13,946 nt of DNA from Gammaproteobacteria bacterium (GTDB lineage: Bacteria; Pseudomonadota; Gammaproteobacteria; Pseudomonadales; Halieaceae): positions 1-13,946 of the forward strand of contig PDSN01000097.1 in NCBI GenBank assembly GCA_002748505.1, written 5' to 3'. The stretch's first letter is position 1, and each line of letters begins with the position of its first letter. The position numbers and the translations under genes are program-made. Of the stretch, positions 1 to 7,502 are shown in pieces. The notes beneath the pieces are model-generated. The model was not told the DNA's origin. It did not search any database and was given only the letters and a program-made list of their open reading frames with translations.

Positions 1-70
1 CATTCGTTAAACACACTGCTAATTTAGCGATTTCTTCCGCTTGGGATTTATCAATAGTTTTATATTTCAT
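1..70 (-). CDS. Partial CDS, probable GNAT-family N-acetyltransferase (N-terminus only)
   Basis: Reading leftward from the ATG at 70-68 gives 23 codons without a stop (MKYKTIDKSQAEEIAKLAVC then LTN) before the window edge. The pattern of a short strand followed by a helix of the type 'AEEIAKLAVxLTNE' resembles the start of small GNAT acetyltransferases, which move an acetyl group from acetyl-CoA to an amine. The acetyl-CoA-binding motif lies outside the window, so the family call rests on resemblance alone. Seen directly: an AGGGAG Shine-Dalgarno-like sequence about 10 bases before the ATG, which supports this start. The codons are more AT-rich than those of the genes further right. The substrate cannot be inferred. 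Confidence 0.45.
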   Translation of the reverse strand, partial: MKYKTIDKSQAEEIAKLAVCLTN

Positions 71-104
71 GCGACTATAACTCCCTGTACCGCATAACAG
101 TTAA

Positions 105-150
105 ATAGACGACAGTGTGTCGTAATTAAAGACGGCACGTTGTCGTCTAT
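105..150. repeat. Inverted repeat, 10-bp perfect arms
   Basis: The arm ATAGACGACA (105-114) is exactly complementary to TGTCGTCTAT (141-150), with a 26-base spacer. A nested small hairpin is also visible: ACGACA (109-114), GTG, then TGTCGT (118-123). The half-motif TGTCGT therefore occurs three times in about 45 bases. It lies 35-80 bases upstream of the start of the partial minus-strand gene, where an operator would be expected, but it could equally be an element end or a chance structure. Confidence 0.4.
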
Positions 151-334
151 CCCTTTATTGACAATCAGCCTAAAACACGCTAACTCACTGAAACCTAACA
201 TCTTACCCTGCACGCTGACAAGCCATACCCAAGAAAAAAGACGCGCTTACACAGCTTCGCTAGCGCCTTGCAGAATCTTTGCAGTGAAGCGCACTCCTCA
301 GGCTAACACGCTCTACGCAGCAGTCGCGCGGTAA

Positions 335-436
335 GCGCCTGAAGGGGCGTTCGAGGCCATGGATGGCCGAGACGAGCATACAGGGATGTACTTGTAGCGT
401 CCCCGTAAGGTGCTTGCCGCGCGGCTGCCGGGCACC
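335..436. repeat. Palindrome-rich element, candidate dispersed intergenic repeat
   Basis: Short palindromes follow one another: CGCC/GGCG around 337-350, GGCCAT-GG-ATGGCC (355-368), TACA-GGGA-TGTA (379-390), and GGTGC (409-413) with GCACC (432-436) enclosing the 10-base palindrome GCCGCGCGGC. The core (a CCATGG/ATGG hairpin followed by ACAGGGATGTA and a GCGTCCCC end) resembles, from memory, a noncoding repeat found many times in marine gammaproteobacterial genomes. Only one copy is seen in this window, so the repetitive nature is recollection and not shown here. Confidence 0.45.
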
Positions 437-462
437 AAACCAGATCTTGGAGCGGAGGTTTA

Positions 463-511
463 CGGGAAAAGCCGGGAAAAGGGACGCGGGAAAAAGCGGG
501 AAAAAGGGACG
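463..511. repeat. Imperfect tandem duplication of a 24-25 bp GGGAAAA unit
   Basis: Bases 463-486 (CGGGAAAAGC followed by CGGGAAAAGGGACG) are repeated at 487-511 with one extra A in each A-run and one C lost. Each unit itself contains two CGGGAAAA-like sub-repeats. It is followed by GGAGGGATTAAAAAG. The string ending GGGACGGAGGGATTAAAA resembles sequence I associate with the flanks of REP-associated Y1 transposase (RAYT-like) genes in gammaproteobacteria. No transposase gene is present here, so at most this is a remnant or a non-autonomous relative. Confidence 0.5.
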
Positions 512-629
512 GAGGGATTAAAAAGTATCCACATCGCCTCGCAAATCGCCACGGTGATAACGCCAGCGCACAGCAGACACGCTTTACAGGAAGCGGAACG
601 CGACGCCAGTCGTTTGATTAAACCGGAAC

Positions 630-654
630 AAACAACAGGGGGCTGCTGTTGTTT
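630..654 (-). terminator. Possible intrinsic terminator of the GT4 gene
   Basis: AAACAACAG (630-638) and CTGTTGTTT (646-654) form a perfect 9-bp stem with a 7-base loop. In the minus direction the stem begins at the stop codon of the glycosyltransferase (655-653) and is followed by TTTGTTCCGG, a T-containing but imperfect tract. The stem is AT-rich, so it is a modest terminator candidate. Confidence 0.45.
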
Positions 655-1666
655 ATAATCCCGCCGCCTGTTCAAGCACCGCTTCGGTAGACTGTAATTG
701 TGCCTCGAAGGTCAGTTGTTGCGCGGCGGCTTGCCAGACGTTTTGGAAGTCCGTAAAGCAGGTATCTGCGTGGTGTATGCAGCGCGTTAAGGCCTGTGCC
801 AGGGCGTGCTCATCGCCGACGGGGGCGAGGTAGGCTTGGGGCAGGAATTCCACCGCACCGGCAACGCGGGTCGATACCACCGGTTTTGCCAGTAACAGTG
901 ATTCAACCATCGCCAGAGGAAAACCCTCGCGGTCGGAGCTGATCAATACTGCATCACAGGCTTGAATCAGGTCGGGAATATCGTTTCTAAAACCGAGAAA
1001 CTCGACACGCTCGCTCACACCCAGATCTTTGGCGAGTTGTGTCAGCGCTCCATGCAGCGCGCCGTCACCGGCGATGCGCAGGTGAATGTCGGTGGTTTGT
1101 GCGAGGGCGCGCAGGGCGATGTCCACCCGTTTTACCTCGACTAAGCGGGCGATCATCAACACGTTGGCGGGCTTTGCCGGGTTTTTTTTCACCGGCGTTA
1201 GGGGCTGTAGCGCACGCCCGTTGTAGATAACCTCAGCGGACAGCGGTTGCAGTGATTGCGCGACCCCGCCGCTTACCGCAATGATACGATCAAAGGCGCG
1301 ATACATCGCAGTGGAGCGCTTGACGCTGTGTACGGTCACGACCTTGGGCTGAGCTAGAAAACGCTTGATACGACCTATCATCGCCGCGGCTTTGCTGGCG
1401 TGGGCGTGAATCACCCGGGGTTTGATCGCTTGAATGGTACGCAGGAGCTGCCACAGGATCAGCGGATTGTAGCGGCTGGCCGCCAGATTGAGGGGGTGAA
1501 AAACGACGCCATCCGCCAATAGCGAGCGATAGCGGGGGTGGGCGATCACATGCACGGTATGCTTGCGCGATAAGCCGTTGGCCAGGTCACAGAAATGGTT
1601 TTCCAATCCGCCTTCTTCGATACCTGCCATGACCTCACAGATAATCAGGGAATCTGTTGTTGGCAT
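653..1666 (-). CDS. Glycosyltransferase family 4 (GT-B fold)
   Basis: This predicted cytoplasmic enzyme of about 337 residues transfers a sugar from a nucleotide-sugar donor to an unknown acceptor, probably a surface polysaccharide, glycolipid or glycoconjugate. The N-terminal Rossmann half has the glycine-rich acceptor-side loop EEGGLE (residues 17-22) and the HAHASKAA segment typical of GT4. The C-terminal half has ARLVEVKRVD, the GDG turn, GF(R/x)ND, and the retaining-GT4 signature E-x7-E (E247 GFPLAMV E255) followed by KPVVSTRVAG. The length is normal for the family. I chose the ATG at 1666-1664. A TTG three codons upstream is open, but an AGG about 10 bases before the ATG fits better, whereas it would lie almost on the TTG. 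It is divergent from a GT2 gene, which may act on the same product. The specific substrate cannot be told. Confidence 0.88.
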   Translation of the reverse strand: MPTTDSLIICEVMAGIEEGGLENHFCDLANGLSRKHTVHVIAHPRYRSLLADGVVFHPLNLAASRYNPLILWQLLRTIQAIKPRVIHAHASKAAAMIGRIKRFLAQPKVVTVHSVKRSTAMYRAFDRIIAVSGGVAQSLQPLSAEVIYNGRALQPLTPVKKNPAKPANVLMIARLVEVKRVDIALRALAQTTDIHLRIAGDGALHGALTQLAKDLGVSERVEFLGFRNDIPDLIQACDAVLISSDREGFPLAMVESLLLAKPVVSTRVAGAVEFLPQAYLAPVGDEHALAQALTRCIHHADTCFTDFQNVWQAAAQQLTFEAQLQSTEAVLEQAAGL

Positions 1667-1713
1667 GATGGACAAACCTGTTGTTGAGCGAGACTTGCAT
1701 CCTAAGTCGGCAA

Positions 1714-1742
1714 AGCATAGTGTAAGGCGGTGCTGGCATCAA
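1714..1742 (-). promoter_or_regulatory. Candidate sigma-70 promoter for the GT4 gene
   Basis: On the minus strand, TTGATG (1742-1737) and TATGCT (1719-1714) are separated by exactly 17 bases. Each matches four of six consensus positions. The site lies in the 155-base gap between the divergent glycosyltransferases, about 50 bases upstream of the GT4 start codon. No equally good promoter was found for the plus-strand gene. Confidence 0.4.
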
Positions 1743-1821
1743 GTGTCTGCGGCGGGTTTTTCTGGTCTGTGTGCGATGCGGTTTGATGGAAGTGAGTTCT
1801 GTGTGAATCTGTGAATGTGCG

Positions 1822-2502
1822 ATGACCGACAAGCTGTGTTTTATCATTCCCGTGCTCAATGAGTGCGACACTTTGCCAGTGTTACTGGGTCAATTGCGAA
1901 CGCGGTTTCCTAATTGCCAGCGAGTATTTGTCGATGGCGGCAGTGTCGATGGCACGCCTGCACTGCTGCAAAGCAGTGGTGAATGTTGCATCAACAGCGG
2001 CAAGGGCAGGGCGCGGCAGATGAATGCGGGAGCCGTCCATAGTGAAGCCCAGTACCTGCTGTTTCTTCACGCCGATACCGCGCCGCTTTTTAGCGAGCAA
2101 GACCTCTTCGATGTTTTGCAGAACCAACCGGCGTGGGGTTTTTGCCCTGTGGTGTTCGATTCATCACGCCCTGTGTTTCGCATCATCGCCTTTTTTATGA
2201 ACGTGCGCTCGCGCCTCAGTGGCATCGCTACGGGTGATCAATTACTCTGGCTGCAAAAAGCCCTGTTTGAGCGCCTCGAAGGGTTTGCGGATATCCCGTT
2301 GATGGAAGATGTCGAGCTGTGTCAGCGCTTGCGCAAAGTCGAAAAACCCTGTGTTTTTCCCCATAAGGTAAAAACGTCAGCGCGGCGCTGGCAGCAGCGC
2401 GGTGTGCTGCGCACAGTGCTGCTGATGTGGGCCTTGCGCGCGGCCTATTTTTGCGGTGTCAGCCCCGCGCGCCTGCACGCTTGGTATTATCCCGACAAAT
2501 AA
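1822..2502 (+). CDS. Glycosyltransferase family 2, rSAM/selenodomain-associated transferase 2 type (TIGR04283-like)
   Basis: A 226-residue, single-domain GT2-type (GT-A fold) enzyme. Visible motifs in order: the N-terminal strand FIIPVLNE (7-14), VDGGSVDGT with the nucleotide-binding aspartate (37-45), GKGRARQMNAGA (60-71), FLHADT holding the metal-binding acidic site (81-86), GDQ (138-140), PLMEDVELCQRLR (159-171), and a C-terminal TSARRWQQRGV then WALRAAYFCGVSP with WYYPDK at the end. This layout, especially GRARQMN plus MEDVEL plus SARRW, is what I know of the TIGR04283 family, sometimes named for arsenosugar biosynthesis. A TGA lies in frame at 1804, so the ATG at 1822 is the first possible start; no clear Shine-Dalgarno is seen. 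The usual partner, a TIGR04282/DUF2064 transferase 1, is not in the window. The acceptor is unknown. Confidence 0.85.
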   Translation: MTDKLCFIIPVLNECDTLPVLLGQLRTRFPNCQRVFVDGGSVDGTPALLQSSGECCINSGKGRARQMNAGAVHSEAQYLLFLHADTAPLFSEQDLFDVLQNQPAWGFCPVVFDSSRPVFRIIAFFMNVRSRLSGIATGDQLLWLQKALFERLEGFADIPLMEDVELCQRLRKVEKPCVFPHKVKTSARRWQQRGVLRTVLLMWALRAAYFCGVSPARLHAWYYPDK

Positions 2503-2508
2503 ATAACG

Positions 2509-5500
2509 CTAAAACGAGCGCGAATACAGTAAGTCCAGGGAGCTGTGCAAGCTGTTAATCATTTCCAGAGACAGACGCTTGGCAAAATCCCAGCGCACTT
2601 TAAATACACTGCCATCACCGAGTGCGTTGACGCCGTACTCCATAAACACATCTTCGCGAAGATAACCCGATACGGACAGGTCGGTGTCGTCTCCCGAGCC
2701 AATGCTGAAATTGGAAATACCCAGTTTTTCCGCGCCCGAGGCAATACCGCCGCCACCAAGTGCCAGGCCGCCGGCGAGCATGGCCTGTGCCACCACGGCG
2801 CCTTTGTCGGTGCGGCTGTCGTCGTCGGGCAGTTTGCCGGTGACAATAGCATACAGGGTGTCGCTGTTGGACATCGCAGGCTCTGAAAACGGCGTGATTT
2901 CCGGGCTTTGAGCCGGGCCGCTCACCTTGATACCCGCCACGGTTTCGCCAATGGTGCGAATGGCTTCCAACTCGATATTGGGTGAGCTTAACACGTCGTT
3001 AAACAGCAATCGGCCTGTGCGCACATCGAGTTTTTGTCCGTAGCCGCGATAGCGTCCATCGACCAGGTCAATCGCGCCCGTGCCCTGTAAAGGATTGCCC
3101 GCGGTTTGTTCCAGCTTTAATTTGCCTTTGAGTTTGGTGGATGCGCCGAAGCCCTTGAACGACAGGTCAGGGCCTATGGTTGCGATCAAGTCCATCACCA
3201 TGTTCGGGCCTTTAGAGGTGGCCTGCGCATCGGGATGGGAGTCGACAATTTTAACGTCAGAAGACAGGCTCTGCGCGCTTTCCGGCAGCTCTGCCACGGT
3301 GATTTTGCCACTGGGAACAGCGATATCGCCGGTGATTTTGATGATATCGGGGTCGATGCCAATGTTGACATCCATTGTCGTGGCGAGTTTTATCATGGGG
3401 GGTGATTCGATTTCCAGGTTTTCTCCCCACAGGCGGATTTGCCCTTTAACCGGCGGGCTGAGCGCAAACTGACCTTCGAGCTGTCCGTTACCTTCACCTA
3501 GCGTAAACGAACCATCGAAAATTGCAGTATCTTTTTGGAACTTGCCTTGCAGGCGCAGGTTTTGCAAGTCGCTGGGGTTGTCCCGCAGGCGCAAACGCCC
3601 ATCCGCCAGAGCCATGGTGCCGCCAACGATGGGGGTTTTTACATCGCCAGATAATTGCAGCTTGATATCTAAAATGCCCTGTACAATTTCGGCCTCGGGA
3701 ACGAGGCCGGCAATAACGGCGAGATCAAAGCTGGACAGGTTGAGCGCGCCTTGCAGCTTGGAAAAATCCGTACCGCTTAAATTCACTTGCCCCTGTAATA
3801 GATCGCTTTGGCCCTCGCGGGGTACGTTTAACTTTGCCGCGAAGTTCTCGGCCTTGGCATCGGCGCTGATGCTGATACCCTGGTAAGGTTGAGTAATGGT
3901 CTTGTCGCCCACGGTGGAGCTGAAACTACCGGCGCCGCCATCCAGGGTGAGGGCAAGCACTGGTGCGGCATCACCGGTTTTACGCAGCGAGCCTTTGCCG
4001 GCCAATTTCCCATCCCAGTTAAAGTCCTTTGGCCACCAGGCCTGCAGCGAATCTGCCGCCAGATGCTCGAGGGTGAAATCCACCGAGCTGCTCTGCGGAG
4101 ACAGCTTTGTTGCAGAGGTGCACAGCTTCGCCTTGTTGATTGCCAGGCAGGCCGGGGCGATGCGGATAGTTTCCGGCTCGGCGCGCCACAGCAGGGCAGT
4201 GGCTTCTTGCAGGCGAATTACATTATCAGAGGCGGGGTTATAAGCCGTGGCCTGCAGCGTTTCCAGCGTTCCCGACCAGCGGCTCCGGTCGCTTGCCAAG
4301 GCACCTTTTAAGAGACTATCGGCCTTGAATTGCTCCCCGTCAGCGGTAATGCTGAGCTGGTGGGCACTGTATTTACCGCTGATCTCAAGCCGGGCATTGT
4401 TTACGCTGTTGTTGCCGCTGATAACGCCGAGGCTGTCAATGTTGAGATTGAGCGCCTGCTCGCTGCCAAGGTCAAGGGGGAGTGCGCCGTTGACGGCCAG
4501 TTGTTTGATCCGGGTGCCAGGCAGCGCCAATGCCGCGCCGTTTGCGGTGATTGCCAGCGGTTTGTCAGGGCTGAAGTTGAGCGTACCATTCACACTGCCG
4601 CCGATATTTTCTGCAAGCTCTGCGAGTTTATCCGCTTTAACTGTCGCTTTTGCATCCAGGGTTTGCAGCCATGCGAGAACGCTGTCGAGATCGGCGAAAT
4701 CACTGTTTTTGAAGGGCTGAACGGTCGCGCCCAGGTCTATGTTTGTGTTGTTGGAAGCGAGTTTTAAGTTGTCGACATGAATCACACCGCTGTGGTCTGT
4801 GTTGATATCGGTGGTGAGCAGATAGGGCACATTGCGATAGGTGATGCTCAGCCCGTCGCTGCGCGCATCGATATGAAATGTCTCTGCCTCCGGGTCGATG
4901 CTGAACTGCGCAAAGGCCGCGCCGTTAAGTTCGGTCAGGGGCACACTCATAATCGTATTGGGGTCCAGGGTTTCAAGCCCCAGGCGCAGTTCTCCGCTGA
5001 ATACTTTTGCCAAAGGCGCCAATTGCGCTTCGATATTGAGCGTATCGGGCGAGCGCGTACGTACGGAAATCGCCAACTGTTCCACGGTGTTGCCAAGACT
5101 GATCGCGGCATCGACGGGGTTGGCAAGCTGGGGTGCCTTGACGAAAACGCTTTGTTCGATGGCAAGTGGATAAGCGCCGCTGAGTTCGATGTGCCCGTTC
5201 AGGTCGTGGCGAAACAGCGCGTTGTGGATGCTGGATTGACCGATATTCAGCTGTGATTTCCTGAAGCGAACATCACTGGCCTGCCAGTTGATGTTGTTGG
5301 TCCACTCGCTCGCATTGGCGCCTTTCAGGCTGATGTTGCCAAGGTCTACGGTGTGAATCAGTACGCCGAAGGGGGTTTTTATTGTCGGCAACCCCGCGGC
5401 TGTTTCTTCCTCGGGTTTGTCCTCGCTGGCGGCGATGTCGGCGTCAAGCTGCGACAAGGCGAGCTTATCAATGCACAGGGTAAAACCCTTTTTACAGAAG

Positions 5501-5763
5501 TAACTGAGCGTTAAATCGACGTTTTTTGCTTCGACCAGAGTGCCTGCGCTGTGCCAGGTCACTTCGCTAAAAGACAGACCGCGAAACAGGGCGCGCGGCT
5601 GGTTTACGGTGAGGGTCAGGCCATTGAGTTCAGCGCTTGCCGTGCGCAGCAAAAACCCGGTGCCTGTTGCGGTGCCGATAAGCCAGGCGGGAATCAATAT
5701 CAGCAGCGCCAACAGCACGAGGGCTGCACCTGTTAAAACCATCTTCCAACTGGGCATACTCAT
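2509..5763 (-). CDS. tamB: TamB, translocation and assembly module inner-membrane subunit
   Basis: A 1084-residue AsmA-like protein anchored in the inner membrane and spanning the periplasm to TamA, acting in outer-membrane protein assembly and/or phospholipid transfer. One N-terminal membrane segment is visible (about residues 8-31, VLTGAALVLLALLILIPAWL). It is followed by a very long region of alternating polar/nonpolar beta strands and then the conserved C-terminal TamB (DUF490) domain over roughly the last 330 residues, with VSGPAQSPEITPFSEPAM, DTLYAIVTGKLP and GISNFSIGSGDDTDLSVSGY. It ends in LDLLYSRSF, a terminal aromatic as in E. coli TamB. It is somewhat shorter than E. coli TamB (1259 residues), within family variation. 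Its ATG overlaps the tamA TGA by four bases (ATGA), implying translational coupling. Its stop is only 6 bases from the convergent GT2 stop, with no obvious terminator between them. Confidence 0.96.
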   Translation of the reverse strand: MSMPSWKMVLTGAALVLLALLILIPAWLIGTATGTGFLLRTASAELNGLTLTVNQPRALFRGLSFSEVTWHSAGTLVEAKNVDLTLSYFCKKGFTLCIDKLALSQLDADIAASEDKPEEETAAGLPTIKTPFGVLIHTVDLGNISLKGANASEWTNNINWQASDVRFRKSQLNIGQSSIHNALFRHDLNGHIELSGAYPLAIEQSVFVKAPQLANPVDAAISLGNTVEQLAISVRTRSPDTLNIEAQLAPLAKVFSGELRLGLETLDPNTIMSVPLTELNGAAFAQFSIDPEAETFHIDARSDGLSITYRNVPYLLTTDINTDHSGVIHVDNLKLASNNTNIDLGATVQPFKNSDFADLDSVLAWLQTLDAKATVKADKLAELAENIGGSVNGTLNFSPDKPLAITANGAALALPGTRIKQLAVNGALPLDLGSEQALNLNIDSLGVISGNNSVNNARLEISGKYSAHQLSITADGEQFKADSLLKGALASDRSRWSGTLETLQATAYNPASDNVIRLQEATALLWRAEPETIRIAPACLAINKAKLCTSATKLSPQSSSVDFTLEHLAADSLQAWWPKDFNWDGKLAGKGSLRKTGDAAPVLALTLDGGAGSFSSTVGDKTITQPYQGISISADAKAENFAAKLNVPREGQSDLLQGQVNLSGTDFSKLQGALNLSSFDLAVIAGLVPEAEIVQGILDIKLQLSGDVKTPIVGGTMALADGRLRLRDNPSDLQNLRLQGKFQKDTAIFDGSFTLGEGNGQLEGQFALSPPVKGQIRLWGENLEIESPPMIKLATTMDVNIGIDPDIIKITGDIAVPSGKITVAELPESAQSLSSDVKIVDSHPDAQATSKGPNMVMDLIATIGPDLSFKGFGASTKLKGKLKLEQTAGNPLQGTGAIDLVDGRYRGYGQKLDVRTGRLLFNDVLSSPNIELEAIRTIGETVAGIKVSGPAQSPEITPFSEPAMSNSDTLYAIVTGKLPDDDSRTDKGAVVAQAMLAGGLALGGGGIASGAEKLGISNFSIGSGDDTDLSVSGYLREDVFMEYGVNALGDGSVFKVRWDFAKRLSLEMINSLHSSLDLLYSRSF

Positions 5764-7502
5764 AATTCGGGCCCCAATCCTATGTGTAACTCTATGCTGT
5801 TGTCATCGCTGGCGGCCACGCCTAAATCAATGCGAATGGGGCCAACTGGCGACAGCCATGCAACGCCGATGCCGGGGCCGTAGAACAGGTCTTCGCTCTG
5901 ATCGCCAAAGGCATTACCCGCATCTACAAATACCGAGGCGCGCCATTTTTCCAGAAACTGGTAGCGATACTCCAGGCGCGTGGTCAGCAAATACTGGCCG
6001 CCGCTGAGGTCGCCGTTTTCATCCCTGGGTGAAATACTCTGGTAGCTGTAACCGCGTATGCTGTTATCGCCACCGGCGAAAAAACGCATAGAAGCAGGAA
6101 TGTCATCCAGCGTTGTGTTTTCGTAAAAATAGAAGCCGCCCAACTCCAGCCCCGTCAGCACACTGCTGCGCCCCCAGCTCTTTAACCAGCGCGCCGTGGT
6201 GTGAAGGCGGAAAAAATTGGCGTCGGATGCCGCCGCTTTGCTGGCAGCATCGAGCAATACGGTGTATTTGTAGCCGTGGGTGGGGTTCATGGTGTCGTCG
6301 CTGCGCTTCTTAGTGGCGCTGACGCCGGGCATCAGCAGTTGGCTTTTACCTTCCTTTTTACCCTGCGTAAACTCTTCTGTGAGATATTTCAGATAGGCGC
6401 TGCCTTTCCAGCCCCAGGGCAGGGCGGAGACAAATGCGGCGCTGGTGGAGAATGTTTTACTGTCTGTGTCTTTGACTTTTTTGGTTTCATACAAGCTGTT
6501 TATTTCCCAGTAGGCGCCGTCGCCGCGCAGGGTGGGAATTTTATAGCGCAAGCCGATGGAGTTGCCGATGGCCGAGACGTAGGCGTCCGCTTGCAGGGAG
6601 TGGCCGAGACTGTTTAGCCAGGGGCGTATCCAGCGCAGTTTAACCCTGGGGCCAGTATCGGTGCCGTAGCCTATGCCTGCGGTCACGATGTGCTTCTTTT
6701 TCATCGCAAACTCGGCGTTGACATCCACCAGGGCCTCGTCTCTGTCCAGCTCCTGGTCGAGCAACACGCTGGAAAAATACCCGGTGCCGAGCAGGTTTTG
6801 CTGCACTTCACTGAGTTTGCCGGTGCTGACCACGGTTTGCTTTGGCCAATCGGCGGCCGCTTCTAAATACGGGTCGTCGATGCGGTTCTCGCCCAGGGTC
6901 AGTTTGCCAAAATGAAACAGGGGGCCGGTTTCAAAGGTCAGCGCGATGCGGGCACTATAGGTGTTCGGATCGACGATGACTTCGCGTTTGCTATAGACGG
7001 CGGTGAGATAGCCCTGGGCGCGTGCGGCGCTCATCAAGGCGGATTTGGCGCTGTCGTAGGTATCGCTGTTGAATATCGCTCCCGTTTGCCAGATGTCGAC
7101 TTTGGTCAGTGCCTGTAAAGAGTCCTCCTCAGCCCCGTCACCGACCAGTTTGATGTCACTGGCGGTCACTTTGGTGGGTTTTCCCGCATCGACGTTAATG
7201 ACGATGTTGCCGTCCTGCGCAGACCAGCTTAAGGTCGGTGAAAAATAGCCCATGGCGCTAAGCCCGGCGCGCACACCTTTGCTGAGGCGCTTGCCCAGGG
7301 TGGCCTGGTTTTTAAGCTCTTTAGCCTTCACCTTGCCGATGTGAGCGAGGACATTGTCTTGCATTTCGCTGTCGAGTCCATTGACGGTAATGTCCAGTGC
7401 TTTGCTGGCAGTCTTGGCACTGCTTGTCGGTGCAAAACCCGCGCTGACAATGCTTACCACAAGAAAAAAGATGGAGAAGTATCTGCGCATGATGTTGTTC
7501 AA
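5760..7502 (-). CDS. tamA: TamA, Omp85-family outer-membrane translocation and assembly protein
   Basis: A 580-residue outer-membrane protein, almost the same length as E. coli TamA (577). A signal peptide is visible (basic MRRYF, hydrophobic SIFFLVVSIVSAGF, likely cleavage near SSA-K around residue 29). POTRA-type repeats follow to about residue 265, then a 16-strand Omp85 barrel to the C-terminus. The barrel contains the lid-loop motif SIRGY (RGY at about 483-485), and near the end GPIRIDLGVA and HIGLGPEL. Two starts are possible. TTG at 7502-7500 overlaps the upstream stop in TTGA and has AGG seven bases before it. ATG at 7490-7488 gives a neater signal peptide but a weak ribosome-binding site. 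I give the TTG. TamA partners with TamB, encoded next in the same unit. Confidence 0.95.
   Translation of the reverse strand: MNNIMRRYFSIFFLVVSIVSAGFAPTSSAKTASKALDITVNGLDSEMQDNVLAHIGKVKAKELKNQATLGKRLSKGVRAGLSAMGYFSPTLSWSAQDGNIVINVDAGKPTKVTASDIKLVGDGAEEDSLQALTKVDIWQTGAIFNSDTYDSAKSALMSAARAQGYLTAVYSKREVIVDPNTYSARIALTFETGPLFHFGKLTLGENRIDDPYLEAAADWPKQTVVSTGKLSEVQQNLLGTGYFSSVLLDQELDRDEALVDVNAEFAMKKKHIVTAGIGYGTDTGPRVKLRWIRPWLNSLGHSLQADAYVSAIGNSIGLRYKIPTLRGDGAYWEINSLYETKKVKDTDSKTFSTSAAFVSALPWGWKGSAYLKYLTEEFTQGKKEGKSQLLMPGVSATKKRSDDTMNPTHGYKYTVLLDAASKAAASDANFFRLHTTARWLKSWGRSSVLTGLELGGFYFYENTTLDDIPASMRFFAGGDNSIRGYSYQSISPRDENGDLSGGQYLLTTRLEYRYQFLEKWRASVFVDAGNAFGDQSEDLFYGPGIGVAWLSPVGPIRIDLGVAASDDNSIELHIGLGPEL

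Larger units (their letters stand above)
71..652. other. Gene-free region with several repeat structures
   Basis: No convincing gene is present in these 582 bases. Short open frames exist on both strands, but none has protein-like composition or a good ribosome-binding site. The left part (71-300) is relatively AT-rich and holds an inverted repeat (105-150). The middle (about 335-436) is GC-rich and full of short palindromes, and 463-511 is a tandem duplication of a GGGAAAA-rich unit. Bases 151-334 and 526-625 show nothing I can name. The region probably contains the promoter of the leftmost minus-strand gene and the end of the glycosyltransferase transcript coming from the right. Confidence 0.7.

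Noticed and set aside
140..334. 64-codon plus-strand open frame
   Set aside because: No ribosome-binding site, unprotein-like composition, and it runs into the palindromic repeat region; treated as noncoding.
71..350. Possible integron attC sites (GTTRRRY and RYYYAAC-like strings near a GNAT-type gene)
   Set aside because: GTTAGGT and ATTTAAC strings occur, but no pair in the right order and spacing with complementary L boxes was found, and no integrase is present.
410..675. Overlapping open frames on both strands across the GGGAAAA repeat
   Set aside because: The low-complexity Lys/Arg/Gly or Arg/Phe/Pro peptides arise from the tandem repeat, not from a gene.
1673..1675. TTG start for the GT4 gene
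   Set aside because: The AGG ribosome-binding candidate lies almost adjacent to this TTG but is correctly spaced for the ATG at 1666.
2503..2508. Bidirectional terminator between the GT2 gene and tamB
   Set aside because: Only six bases separate the stops, and I found no convincing stem-loop with T-tracts around them.
3080..5256. Several antisense open frames of 100-160 codons inside tamB
   Set aside because: They mirror the codon pattern of tamB, have no family signatures, and arise from GC-biased third positions.
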